A program made the translations under genes and the position numbers. Positions 23,422-33,245 of a stretch of DNA of 64,000 nt are shown in pieces. Each line of letters starts with the position of its first letter. The first letter of the stretch is position 1. The stretch is from Zhengitettix transpicula (lineage: Eukaryota > Arthropoda > Insecta > Orthoptera > Tetrigidae). Location: positions 136,283,032-136,347,031 of the forward strand of contig CM073591.1 in the NCBI GenBank assembly GCA_037074705.1, given 5' to 3'. Under the pieces are notes generated by a model that worked only from the letters and a program-made list of their open reading frames with translations, was not told where the DNA came from and did no database searches.

Positions 23422-24658
23422 TGGTAATAAATACTAATGAAAGAATGATAAAAAAACACAATGCCTCATTTTAAGGCGCCAATTTTTAGTGATTACAAAG
23501 ATAGCCAATTAAATAAAACGTTAACGCATCAATTTAAATAATTTAAATTTAAAATTGAAGGATATTTAATAATAAATAAGAATTTATAAATGAACAAACA
23601 AATTAATTTATTAATTTTACAAATATTTAAATTTACAAATAGTTATCCATTGAATTTTACAATAGTTATCACGTAATTAACTTTCCATTTGTAGTACTTG
23701 ACAGTGTTTTACAATAAAATTTACTCTCTCTCTCAGGTTCTTTACTGAGCCTTTAAATAAATAAAATATTTTAACAATAAAATTTTAGTTTTACAAATGA
23801 TTTGCCCTATGTTGGCTCGCCGAATTCAATCAAAATTTACAAACAAATTTTTATTTTATACTTTGTGGCGTTCAAGGTAAAATACAATCTTTTATATTTT
23901 ACAAACAATCAAATTTAATAATTCTTCTTCTCAGGGTCTTTATTGGGTTTGATAAGTAAGAACAATCAAGATTATAAATTAAATAATTAACAATTCAAAC
24001 AAATTGAAACGAACGGAAAACGAAATCTAACAAAATGAAAAGAAAAAAAATCTGACTATACCCTTAATTACCGTTTACAGAACTTAATTATTTTGGTTTG
24101 TACTTACAAATGTCCTGCTGGTACCAGACTTAACGTTTTCGAAGCTTGAGGACACAATTCATAAAAAGGCCATTAATCACAGACTCTACATTTGAACAAA
24201 CACACGGTTGTATTCCTTGGATTATTCCTCCCGGAACTCGATTATCTGCAACTACGGTCAACCGTCGGACGTATTAAATTTCAATGCCTTTTTGCGGAAA
24301 ATGTTATTTTGGAGCGAGTATGTATCTGAACGGAGCGCTAAACCTTTTGTTTCAGCTTTGCATATTTTTATATAACTTGTCTGTCCGTCCAGATCATTTT
24401 ACAAATGTAATGATTAACATATAAGTCCCTCAGTTAAATTACTAAGTTTATACCACTCTGTTCGTACTCTTAAATTTCGCTCCCTCTCTCGACCACAAGA
24501 TTCACCAGACTGCAACCAACTACTCTCCGTACAATGCGCGCAGTTCACAACAAAGCTCGCCGACAAAGAGCTTGCCGTCATTGTTGTCCTTTAAGATCGG
24601 TGCTGCATACAATTTATTATGATTTAAACAATTAATGGTCTCCTTAATTAGTATTACA
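23422..24658 (-). mobile_element. Solo LTR, reverse orientation, apparently chimeric
   Basis: The right end is TTAATTAGTATTACA followed by ATAT. From about 23790 on it is the reverse complement of the 22387 copy. On the minus strand TATATAAAAATATGC (about 24366-24380) is its TATA box, and CTGGTACCAG followed by GTAAGTAC lies near 24105-24130. The left third (23422-23780) instead matches the TGTGGT subfamily of 37904-38913 (AATGCATCAATTT-like and CTCTCAGGTTCTTTACTGAG blocks). That suggests a recombinant LTR or a subfamily intermediate. The start TGGTAATAAATACTAATG has drifted. Confidence 0.6.
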
Positions 24659-24676
24659 ATATATATATATATATAA

Positions 24677-25564
24677 TGTGGTAATTAAAAATGCAATTAA
24701 TAATTTAAAACATCTTGGACTTGAATTGTAAGCGGCAAAAACACAAAAATTACACTCAAGAATGGACAATAAAAACAGGTCTAAATCATTGTAGAACTGT
24801 TAGCGCGCTGCTGAAGGGAACATATAAGTCAGTCGGCGATGAAGGACGGCAAAAAGCGGTCGTAATAGAAAGAGACGAGACGTCGACAATGTATTGAAAA
24901 GTAAAGTTGTTAAGTAGAGTCAGAGTGCAGCATTCACCCGGATATTGCTGCGCAAATAATTCGGAGTGTTCCAGTTTATGCCAGATAACTGTTAACAGTC
25001 GCCGTGGAGGAGTTATTTGAACTACCGCAAATTGGCATAATTTCGGAATAAGTCGTCTTCAACCAAAAGTGAAGTGTAGAGTCAGTGAAAAGAAAGGCCT
25101 GTTTTTACAAAGTTGAGTGTGTATAAGTGTTGTTGAAAGACTTAAAATTGCCCTGGTACCAGAGAAACTGTAAATCATACATCAATTAATTTATTATTGT
25201 AAACCTTTAATCAAAGATAAAATCGTCAGATTTCGTATTTTTTTGAATATTGTAAATATTGTGTATCGGCATAGCTTCACAGTAATATGATTGTTTTTTT
25301 AAAAATAACATTTCTTTATTTAAAGGTCCAGTTTAGACCCTGAGAGAAAGAGTAAACATTTTGATTGTACGTGGTAAATTTTGTAAAAATTCAATTAATA
25401 ACTAATGTTGTAACTTGAAATCTTTGTGCATATAATAAATTAATGTGGTTGTTTAATTAATTAAAAATCTTATTTATTTACATCCTTTCATTTCAAAGTT
25501 AAAATAATTTAAATTGACGCATCGACGCGGGATAACTGTTGTATTTTCATTCTTATATACTACA
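24677..25564 (+). mobile_element. Solo LTR, TGTGGT subfamily
   Basis: It starts TGTGGTAATTAAAAATGCAA and ends CTTATATACTACA followed by ATAT. It shares the ACACTCAAGAATGGAC block with the copy at 37904, the CTGGTACCAG palindrome (25163-25172), the CGTCAGATTTCG block (25225) and CCAGTTTAGACCCTGAGAGA (25327). The left flank is ATAA, so the duplication is imperfect. A short 61-codon frame within is not a gene. Confidence 0.65.
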
Positions 25565-25567
25565 ATA

Positions 25568-25637
25568 TATATATAGACCACAATTTCCTAAACTCTGATA
25601 ATCTGTGAGGGAAGAATAATAAGTTGTAGACATGCTA
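25568..25637. repeat. 70-bp direct repeat, left copy flanking an LTR
   Basis: This stretch (TATAGACCACAATTTCC through GTTGTAGACATGCT) is repeated at 26449-26517 with about five mismatches, on the other side of the LTR fragment at 25647-26446. Confidence 0.85.
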
Positions 25638-25646
25638 TATATATAT

Positions 25647-26446
25647 TGTAATAAACTGACAATTAACAATTCAAATATAAAAAGTTAATCTAAAACAATA
25701 TGAAAATAAGTGAAAAAAACTGAACGAAATTTGACTATACCTTTTTAATTATCGTTTAAAAATTTGTATAAAAGTTTTGTTACTCACGAGACGTCTGTCT
25801 GGTACCAGATATCTCTTGTAGCTTGAAAAATACCACACTAAAAAGCGATTTTTACACAGACTCTACACTTCATTAAAAATTTTAATACACACGATTAAAA
25901 TACTCGTCCTCTGCTATCTGGAACCTCGGATGAGCCGCCCCCTTTGGCCAATTAGTGGATTCCGGCCTCCTCTATGCGATAATTGTTCAATCAGCGTGAA
26001 GCAACCATTTGCTTCACCGCGTGCAAATTATTATATAAATCTCTCCGTAAAAATATCTGCTTGCTTTCATGTAGAAATACAGGCTCTCGCCATTCGTACT
26101 TTATAACTGCAAACTTTACTGTTTGTTGCTCTATGTGAACTGAACTGTACTATATCTTTCCGTAAACTTTTAACAGTTTCATCTCTCGTATGCAGAATTT
26201 TGACTCCTTCACCTTTCAATCGCCGTTTCAAGACTTTTACGTTTTTCAGTTCCCCACGTGAACTGAACTGTTCCGTTTCTCACAGCAGACTGGCGTTCTC
26301 CAAGTGCATACTAATTTTTCTCCGCACGCGGTCTCCATTGTTGAACAAAGGAAAAACCCGCCTTCATTGTCGCCTTTTCTTCATTCGTACCGCTAACAAT
26401 TTAATTATATTAAAAACAATTAATGGCCTGCTAAATTGGCATTATA
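25647..26446 (-). mobile_element. Solo LTR, reverse orientation, left part deleted
   Basis: The right end ATTGGCATTATA (ATTACA with one change) is typical. The left end begins TGTAATAAACTGACAATTAA, which matches the interior GTATAAACTGACAATTAAC of the copy at 39770. About 250 bp of the usual left part are thus missing, and the TGTAAT look is probably coincidental. The palindrome TCTGGTACCAGA is at about 25797-25808, with CGTGAGTAAC beside it on the minus strand. Confidence 0.65.
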
Positions 26447-26448
26447 AG

Positions 26449-26517
26449 ATATAGACCACATTTTGCTAGACTCTGATCATCTGTGAGGAAAGAATAATAA
26501 GTTGTAGACAGGCTCTC
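26449..26517. repeat. 70-bp direct repeat, right copy flanking an LTR
   Basis: Partner of 25568-25637. It runs directly into the CT/TA microsatellite. Confidence 0.85.
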
Positions 26518-26522
26518 TCTCC

Positions 26523-26572
<50 letters not shown>
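26513..26572. repeat. (CT)n(TA)n compound microsatellite
   Basis: About 28 bp of CT-rich repeats are followed by about 30 bp of TA repeats. The minus-strand 73-codon frame here (IYIYIY..ERERER) is a by-product. Confidence 0.95.
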
Positions 26573-26578
<6 letters not shown>

Positions 26579-26655
26579 ATCCACAATGTGGCAACTCCTC
26601 TCTTACAGAATAGGAAAGGGACTAATAAGGGGGATGCGGCAAAGTAGAGCAAAGT
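26573..26655 (-). mobile_element. SINE-like retroposon, 3' fragment
   Basis: GGGTAATCCACAATGTGGCA followed by ACTCCTCTCTTACAGAATAG and GGGGGATGCGGCAAAGTAGA is the last ~80 bp of the 570-bp family in minus orientation. Here the usual A-tail is replaced by the TA microsatellite. Confidence 0.75.
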
Positions 26656-26689
26656 CTATACAAAGGTTGTAGAAAGTTTGAATGCGACC

Positions 26690-26800
26690 GGGAGACTACG
26701 AGGAAATATCATTGGATAGAGCGACTGCATACCAAACGATGGTTCTGGGTTCTATTCCCGGTCTTGCCCAGTGTTTTATCCCAATCTGTTTTACATTTAT
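26690..26800 (+). mobile_element. tRNA-derived SINE or tRNA-like relic
   Basis: TGGATAGAGCGACTGCATAC looks like a tRNA D-arm/A box. GGGTTCTATTCCCGG, about 30 bases later, looks like the T-arm/B box with its stem. It is not a functional tRNA gene: there is no acceptor-stem complementarity that I can close. A degenerate SINE head is the likely explanation. Confidence 0.45.
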
Positions 26801-27935
26801 TTTTCACAATTTGAGAAAAACCTAAGTTAACCAGATTTTGCCATTTAAAACTATATGAATTTTTTGGAAAATAACAGAAAACACCATTTTATTAGAACAA
26901 TGACTATAATATTTAATTAGTAAATTTATGGATATGATAATTATTTTGATACTCAGATAATTTACTTTTATGATAAATATTCTCATTTATTAAATTTATA
27001 GAAAATATTAATGGTATTTATTGGTATTTGAAGGTATGGCACTGATAATTGCGCTGAGGAATGACTTTAAAGAGATAATTTATTTATTACAAAGAAAAAA
27101 ATTACGTCTCATTGAAAATTAACATTAATAAACACAGACAAAGGAAGTGATAATATAAACACCACACTAAGTTTTAAACTCTAAAGTAATGTGGTAGAGG
27201 ATTTAAGAATTAAAGTGACATCGTACTTGTACGACATTTTATAGTATTCCTTCCTTAATTTTCTCATTAAGTTCACTGAACTGTTAAAAACTCTATTATA
27301 ATAAACACGACTGGTGTTTTCTGTTTTTTTCTTATTCTGAATTTATTTATTGTAAATATAAACGTTATTATTCATTCTTCTGATGATGCTCTGTTTTTGA
27401 CTTCTCTTCTTCAATATCTTTCAATAACTATAAATAAATGATTTTTACGAACTAAACAAGTCATCGCACTAACAAAAGTATAATGAAAGGTTTATATAAT
27501 TGTAGCAGTTCAATGAACTTAATTAGAAAATAAGAAAGAAATACTATAAAATGTAGAAATATGACGTCGCATTATTTCCGAAATAATCTACGATATTACC
27601 TTAGAGTTTAACAGTTAGAAAATATAAAGGAGATTAAATCTATTTCAATAACAACAACAAATTTATAATTTTATACAGATTACACACACGTACTAATAAT
27701 AAATTAGTACCATTACAACTACAATAAGTTGTGAGATTTATTATAAAATGGGGAAACATTTGGTGAAATTATAAAAGGAAGTAATTTGGGTTTAAATATT
27801 AAGGCCGTTATTACAGTTTGATTTATGTAGAAACAACGTTTACGCATAATTTAAGAATAACTGAGTAGAAGCTGCACTTAACATTCCCATCGTTCTGAGC
27901 AGTGAGCTACGAGGATTTTACAAATTGGAAAAACA
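26801..27935. other. AT-rich intergenic DNA
   Basis: Nothing recognised. Confidence 0.5.
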
Positions 27936-28163
27936 TTAAGCGTCAGCACATCTCGACTTGCGATAATACTCGAACTCTGTAAGACGCGGACAAACTGAAG
28001 CCTGCGCCATTAGAAACGCAAACATTGCCAGCTTGCGTTCAGAATCTTTCACACTCCAATTGTGCCACCATTTCAAAGGTGTGCAACTTTCAGGCGGCAG
28101 CCGACGTGATGCTTCTTTTTTTCCGCATACGATTTGTTTTACATGAAAAACTAAAAGTAACAA
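27936..28163 (-). other. Unidentified protein-like open frame (75 codons)
   Basis: The minus strand has an open frame with a balanced, protein-like composition (for example TPLKWWHNWSVKDSERKLAM) in a locally GC-richer stretch. An acceptor-like TTGTTACTTTTAG lies just upstream of codon 4 or 5, so this could be a terminal exon. The PLKWW run recalls the hAT transposase dimerisation region, but the following residues do not fit that family. No partner exon, homologue or repeat copy was identified. It is about as likely to be a repeat relic as part of a gene. Confidence 0.2.
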
Positions 28164-28399
28164 ATTGTAAATTATACCGATTAACGTGAAAAAGTTTTTA
28201 TTAATAGAATCAGTGGGCCTGAAAAAAAAATAGACCGTAAAGACTAACCATTAATTTTTGTCTGAATAATCTTAAACTCTATACTTATCTAATTCAGTCT
28301 ATACAATGTTGTATTTTAGAATTTTCTGGTTTATGCACACTTTACACACACACTGTGCTCTGCTTTTTATACCCTGCAAATTACAATAGATGAACTGGT

Positions 28400-28960
28400 T
28401 TTCCTCTTTTCAATTTTTTGACAGGGTTTTAATAGTCCAGAAGTTGTGAGGCCTATCATCGTTCTTCCTATCAAATATTTTTATTTCATCCTTAATGGTT
28501 CGAATCCGGATTATCCCTATGAAGATCTGTATTTCGAATACACCATTCACGATGTTTCGAAGCACTTTATTCGGAAATGTTTGGATTCACTTAATGCTTG
28601 TCACAGTGACATTCTCAAGGAGGATACCGTCGGTTTCAATACTTGATTTTAATTCAATAGTTTGCTGTGAATCTAAAATTTGGAGTTTCTGACCAAACAG
28701 CCAATAGTATTGTCTATATTTTATACTTTATTTCGCTTCTTATTTTCATAACATGCTGTTTCGACGTAAGTTTTGTGTCTACAATCACGCCTAGGTACCT
28801 GACGTTTTTCTTATAGGGCACAATAGTGCATTTTATATATAACAAAATATGGATATATTTTTACTCGTTAAGATTTATCCTCCATTGCTTTGTAGTGGTA
28901 GGTTTTTAAATGATAAATTAAGAGGATATTTTACAGAATTTATTAATTAATTATCTGAAC
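28400..28960 (-). pseudogene. Jockey-type non-LTR retrotransposon RT, C-terminal fossil
   Basis: Reading the minus strand from about 28890 down: QWRINLNE, then (28858-28676) VPYKKNVRYLGVIVDTKLTS, KQHVMKIRSEIKYKI and a TAG stop. Next, near 28660-28590, come frameshifted remnants. Then (about 28600-28440) IQTFPNKVLRNIVNGVFEIQ continues into IRTIKDEIKIFDRK and a short RPHNF. This matches the order in Jockey-clade proteins: WxIKINxxK, YLGVxLDxxLTWxxH, then IQxFQNKVLRxIxNAPWYVRNxDIH and the (T/I)xxEIxxF tail. Multiple stops and shifts show it is inactive. The plus-strand frames at 28446-28692 are shadows of this. The 183-bp core is duplicated at 19130-19312. Confidence 0.75.
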
Positions 28961-29029
28961 GTGGACAAAAAATAAAAAAATACAGTGTTCAGTTAGCCAG
29001 ACAAAACAATCTGATCCCTTAATCTCAGT

Positions 29030-29420
29030 TAAACATGGTCTACGGTAATTCCCCCAAGCGCGTCAAGGATTGAGATACTTGGCAGTTACCTTCGTTGATG
29101 TCTGGCCCTTATCGTGTGGCACCCTCGATCTCTCCGGGTCCTCTCGAAACTGCAAGTCCGTCGCTGACGACTATTTGTCCTTCTGTGTCTCTACTTTTCT
29201 TTTTCAGGCCCCTCGCTGGATGTCAAAAATCGATCGTCTCGATCATCTTTGGATCGATCTTTCCTGAACCAAGAAATGTCATTGGTTGAGGCGGTCACGT
29301 GTTAATTCAAATTTCTGGGATTTTCAGCGAACGTTTCCCACGGTGTGACAGTACAGGTAACTTCCGAGGGTCAACATCATACGTGTCCAATTCCAGAATG
29401 AAGGGATTATCTCCCCGTCT
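29030..29420. other. GC-richer patch of unknown nature
   Basis: This contrasts with AT-rich flanks. Two overlapping 64-65 codon plus frames cross it. A TTTCTTTTTCAG acceptor-like tract at about 29195-29207 precedes CCCCTCGCTGGATG. No donor or partner exon is evident. It could be an exon relic or an unrecognised repeat. Confidence 0.25.
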
Positions 29421-29819
29421 CGGCGGAAAATACATTTTCGACTTTATCAGTTAAAAATTAACAGTCTATGTAATAAAAAATTAAATAATAAAATAGCCCA
29501 AAACAGAACAATTTTTGGTCTGTTTACAGCTTTATAATTATTACTTACGTGATTTCCCAAATTTTCCAGGATATTTATTTATATAATCCCAGAATAGGAA
29601 TAAATTAGACACTAATATCTTGGAAAGTCAAATTTTTGGGTCATTTTCCTCTACCAGACCCCTTTCCGGTGGAAGGTAACTTAAAATTAAACAGTATTAA
29701 TTAACAATTAATTATCAATTAATAGATCGTCCTGTGAAGTGGTAAGGCACAGAAAGGGAAATATGATATAATAATAAAAATAGTACCTTACCAAATCAAA
29801 AATATTCCTGTTGTCTTAA

Positions 29820-29905
29820 TAAAGTAAATAATCTGGTAACGTTAAGGGAGTCAAAATATTCCCGGTTTCTTAATGGCGTCAAAAAATATCCCAGGATCTT
29901 TACAC
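29820..29905. repeat. Degenerate ~30-bp minisatellite, left part
   Basis: Units such as GTTAAGGGAGTCAAAATATT and TTAATGGCGTCAAAAAATAT recur about every 29-30 bp, each followed by a CCCGG or CCCAGG box. The same unit type continues at 30487-30740 after an intervening 580-bp block. Confidence 0.5.
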
Positions 29906-30490
29906 GTTGACTGACGATGGCGCTTTAAAGCGTCAAATTCAGACTTGCTTCCGGGGCCGCCGACACTTTGCTGCGTCTATCGTTCATTGCTGTTATACGC
30001 AGTATTTCTTAGTTGGCCCCTGGTGGAAGGATCATGTACCGAAAAATACATTGTCGGAAGGTTTTTGTGAACAATTGTGCGCTCGTGGTTTCATTGTTTA
30101 GTGGCCACGTTTCGTTTACGCGAAATATTTTCAACGATTTTTCAATGTTTTTATACTGAGTTCTTAGTTTTGCTATATTCGAAGAATTATATGTAGTTTT
30201 GCAGTAAATAGAAGTTGGCAAGTAATTTCAATTTGACTTTATTCAGTTGAAAGTTATGCTTTCAAGCGACAGGCGGCACTCAGCTCCGAAATACACTCGC
30301 CAGTGCCAACGACGCGCTTGAAAGCGTCAACCAATGAAACGTATAACAATTGATGAGGCTAGTGTTCTTTGGCCTTACAGGCTTGCATACAGACAATAAA
30401 AAATAATATAAGTATAAAAATTTATTTTAAAAAAAGAGAAAGACGGCATTCTCGTTAATTTTGTAACACGTCAGTGACGGTGAAAGTGTT
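29903..30490. mobile_element. Candidate piggyBac-like MITE interrupting the minisatellite
   Basis: The left end reads TTTACACGTTGACTGACG. The right end, reverse-complemented, reads TTAACACTTTCACCGTCACT. Both start TT(T/A)ACAC, compatible with a TTAA target and imperfect terminal inverted repeats. Subterminal GCGCTTTAAAGCGTC (29922-29936) and GCGCTTGAAAGCGTC (30315-30329) boxes recur near both ends. No transposase was seen; the 64-70 codon frames are unconvincing. The match between ends is only partial. Confidence 0.35.
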
Positions 30491-30740
30491 AAGGGATTCA
30501 AATATGGTCCTGGTTCCATAAGGAAGTTTTTAAAAACTGTAAAAGTAGACTGTAAAAATACTCCCGGAACCTTAAGGTATTCAATAATATACTCCTCTAA
30601 AGCAACTCAAGAATGCTCTCAGTAAATTAAGAGAGTCAACTATAATCCCGGTACTAAAAGGGGATCAATAATACCATTAACCTATTAACTCAAAAGTTAA
30701 AACTGCAGCCTGGTACCGTAAGAGACGAAATATCAAATTG
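30487..30740. repeat. Degenerate ~30-bp minisatellite, right part
   Basis: Repeated units contain GTTAAGGGATTCAAATATGG, CCTTAAGGTATTCAATAATA, TTAAGAGAGTCAACTATAAT and CTAAAAGGGGATCAATAATA, with CCGGAACC/CCGGTACT/CTGGTACC boxes between. The first 80 bp has an inverted near-copy at 19490-19575. Confidence 0.5.
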
Positions 30741-32567
30741 TCATCCGTCAAATCAATACTAAATGATAAACATTCAAAAAATTTAATTTTAACCACTTCA
30801 GCCGAGATGTTGTTCGATTAAAAAGAAATTGTTTAACGGTATTTATCTGAAAGGGTAAAACATGTCGAGGCCATCGTAAAATAATATTCACAATATTAAA
30901 AATTTAAAATATATAATTCAGTCTGCCAATTTGTTTCCTGTCTTATATTACTACTTAATCAAAATATATTTCCAAGATTAGGGGAGGAGATAATTTTGTA
31001 GATGGAACCGAGAATTATCAAAAATCCTTAAATAAAAAAAGGCATGGTACTGTTACAAAGAGGGATAAGTAATGCGTTTAAAAATTATATCCAAACCATA
31101 TCCTATCAAAATTTTACAGTGTAGACAAATATGCTAAACGATAACGAACGGTTACCAGATAGTTACTAATAATTAATATTGCGCGAATTCAATTAAATCC
31201 TCCGGTATGGGCGATTTTGAATTTCGCAATTTCCCACTCTGTTCTAATTGAGGTAGCTCAAACAATACGATTAGTTAATGACCAATAGAAGTTATTATTT
31301 TCAAGTGAACGTTGAATTGATTCTTCAGTACTGTGTGAGCGGTCATAAGATTTCGAACACCTATGTCATTGAAAGGAAGAGCGTTAAAATTCGAACTTAC
31401 CTTATTGAACTAAAAATATGTATGTAAAGTTTGCAACACATTGATGATTTGTCTGAAAGTAGATTCCCCATTGTTTGCAAATGAGAAATTGTCTGTAAAT
31501 AGAAACACCGAGAGACTTATACAGGAGCGATTGCCGGAAGCAAGCGTCACATTCCATTTCAAGACGCGCCCGCAAGCCCTAACAGCAGCACTCCCCATTC
31601 CATTACCGATATATCCTCTAGCACACGTGTGCCTTCCGAATCCCATCACGAGGTAAGGACATTTCCAGCTCCATCCCGTTGGCTGCTTCCTTTTCCCACA
31701 TTTTTCACCGCTGCTTCAGGTTTGTGACCGAGAATCATTGCTCAAGTGCCTTCATAGTAACTGCCAGGTGATGGCGTCCATAAATTTATTTCCAGATTAT
31801 TCGCATAAAATATCGCGGGTAAATTAATATTTTTTAAATATTTACATGCTTCTGATAAAGTTTTAACAATTATTATTCCATACTGAAAACGCGGAAAAGT
31901 AACGATAGTAACATATTTTGTGTGAATATATTTGTAAGTTTAATATTCAAGTTTATATCATCTCACATATGAGACAAAAATAAAAGTTATAAACAACTAA
32001 TTCTCGCTTTAATATAATATTGTTATATGTATTTTTCGAGAATTCCATTGCAGTAGTATTAATGAAGAAAAATCAAGGATAATGCTGGATAGACATGAGA
32101 GAGAAAATCAACATGTAAAAATTAGAAGCTAAGGAAGCAGGGAGATGCAAGGCAGATAAACCTGATGATTTTGCTTACTGCAGTTCTAAACGTGGGAATA
32201 ATCTCTATTTTAACTCTATATTTACCTTGTTACTGGACGGTTTATTACTTAGTCACTGTTACCTCTCAACAAACCTAATCATCTGGTTTATCTCTCTTGC
32301 ACCTCTCTGTTTTTTTAGCTTGTCGTTAGTTATTGTTGATATTTTCTCTGCATCATTTCTTACATTATGTTGTTCTTCTTCTCATTTTTATTGGTTCTTC
32401 TTTCTTTTTACTCAAATATTGAAAAACACCCTAAAAATACTTATATCCATATAATCTCACAATTGTCAACAAATCTTCGTTAAGTTGAATAATCCTGTAC
32501 TACTTGAATGAACGTAAAATTCCTCTTGGAGGGACTTTCCCATATTTATGTTTTTTTAGAATAAAAG
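30741..32567. other. AT-rich intergenic DNA with one GC-richer stretch at 31440-31790
   Basis: A 71-codon plus frame at 31441-31656 ends beside a consensus-like splice donor (ACGAG then GTAAGG, about 31649-31659), and a minus-strand donor-like GTAAGT lies at about 31396-31401. No partner exons or domain are recognisable, so I do not call a gene. The frame at 32227-32454 is phenylalanine/leucine-rich low complexity. Confidence 0.4.
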
Positions 32568-32752
32568 TCCAATGGGATCAGCGAACAACTTTACCATAAG
32601 TCCAAGGTCTGTGATTCCGCAACATACACTTCTCGGCTTGTGCGAACCGTAGTTCAAAAAGCCAGAGAGAGGAGAAGGCATCCCCAATGGTAGCCTCCTC
32701 TAGAGCTCTCAGGAAAGGTTCACCTTCGAGAGAACGGCCCTCGCAGGCTTTC
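32568..32752 (-). mobile_element. SINE-like retroposon, 5' segment, array copy 3
   Basis: Minus-strand 5' part of the family: a CTGCGAGGGC..TCTCGAAGG hairpin region, GAGAGCTCTAGAGGAGGCTA, AAGGCTTTTT-like body, and AGGTGTATGTTCCGG-like box, ending at GCTGATCCCATTGGAC. The rest of the element is absent. It stops at the same CCATTGG point as the fragment at 62816-63001. Confidence 0.75.
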
Positions 32753-32759
32753 AATTCAT

Positions 32760-33240
32760 ATATTTTTTAGAGGCTACGTGAGGGTACTCCACAAGGTGGC
32801 AACTCCCCTTTAATATTATAGGATGGTATTTAAAAGAGGGGATTCTGAAGGGTAGAGAAAGGTAGCCAAGGATTAACTAGGTTCCAAGAGGTGTAGTTTA
32901 AGGATCCTACCCGGCGTTCGCCTAAACGTGATACAGGACAAACCCAATAAAACCTGCTTCAGGTAGGTCGGGCATTATCCCCCACCCTTCCAATGTCGGA
33001 AGAGGGGTTTGCTGTCGGAACGCAGCATTCTCTTCTCCGTGCATCGACCTATTTAGGTGGCAGTTGCCCGACTGTTCCACAATGGGAAATGGAACAAATC
33101 TTATCGTATGCCCAAGTTCTGTGACCCCAGAACATGCACATCCCAAAACAAGGTATAACGGCTTATTTTAAAAACGGAGATAGGAAAAGCGTCTTCAAAG
33201 ATAGTTCTCTCCGTCTCTCCAGAAAGGTTTACAATCTCCA
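32760..33240 (-). mobile_element. SINE-like retroposon, array copy 2
   Basis: Nearly full-length minus-strand copy. The 3' end is at low coordinates (GGGTACTCCACAAGGTGGCA beside the T-run). The body includes TTTAAGGATCCTACCCGGCG, CCTGCTTCAGGTAGGTCGGG and ACAATGGGAAATGGAACAAA. It lacks the 5' double hairpin. Short minus frames (32922-33146 and 33101-33304) belong to the repeat. Confidence 0.85.
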
Positions 33241-33245
33241 TTTTT

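Noticed and set aside
26690..26800. Functional tRNA gene
   Set aside because: A- and B-box-like segments are present, but I cannot close an acceptor stem or a normal anticodon arm.
28446..28692. Two overlapping 65-66 codon plus frames
   Set aside because: The minus strand here encodes the Jockey RT tail; these are antisense shadows.
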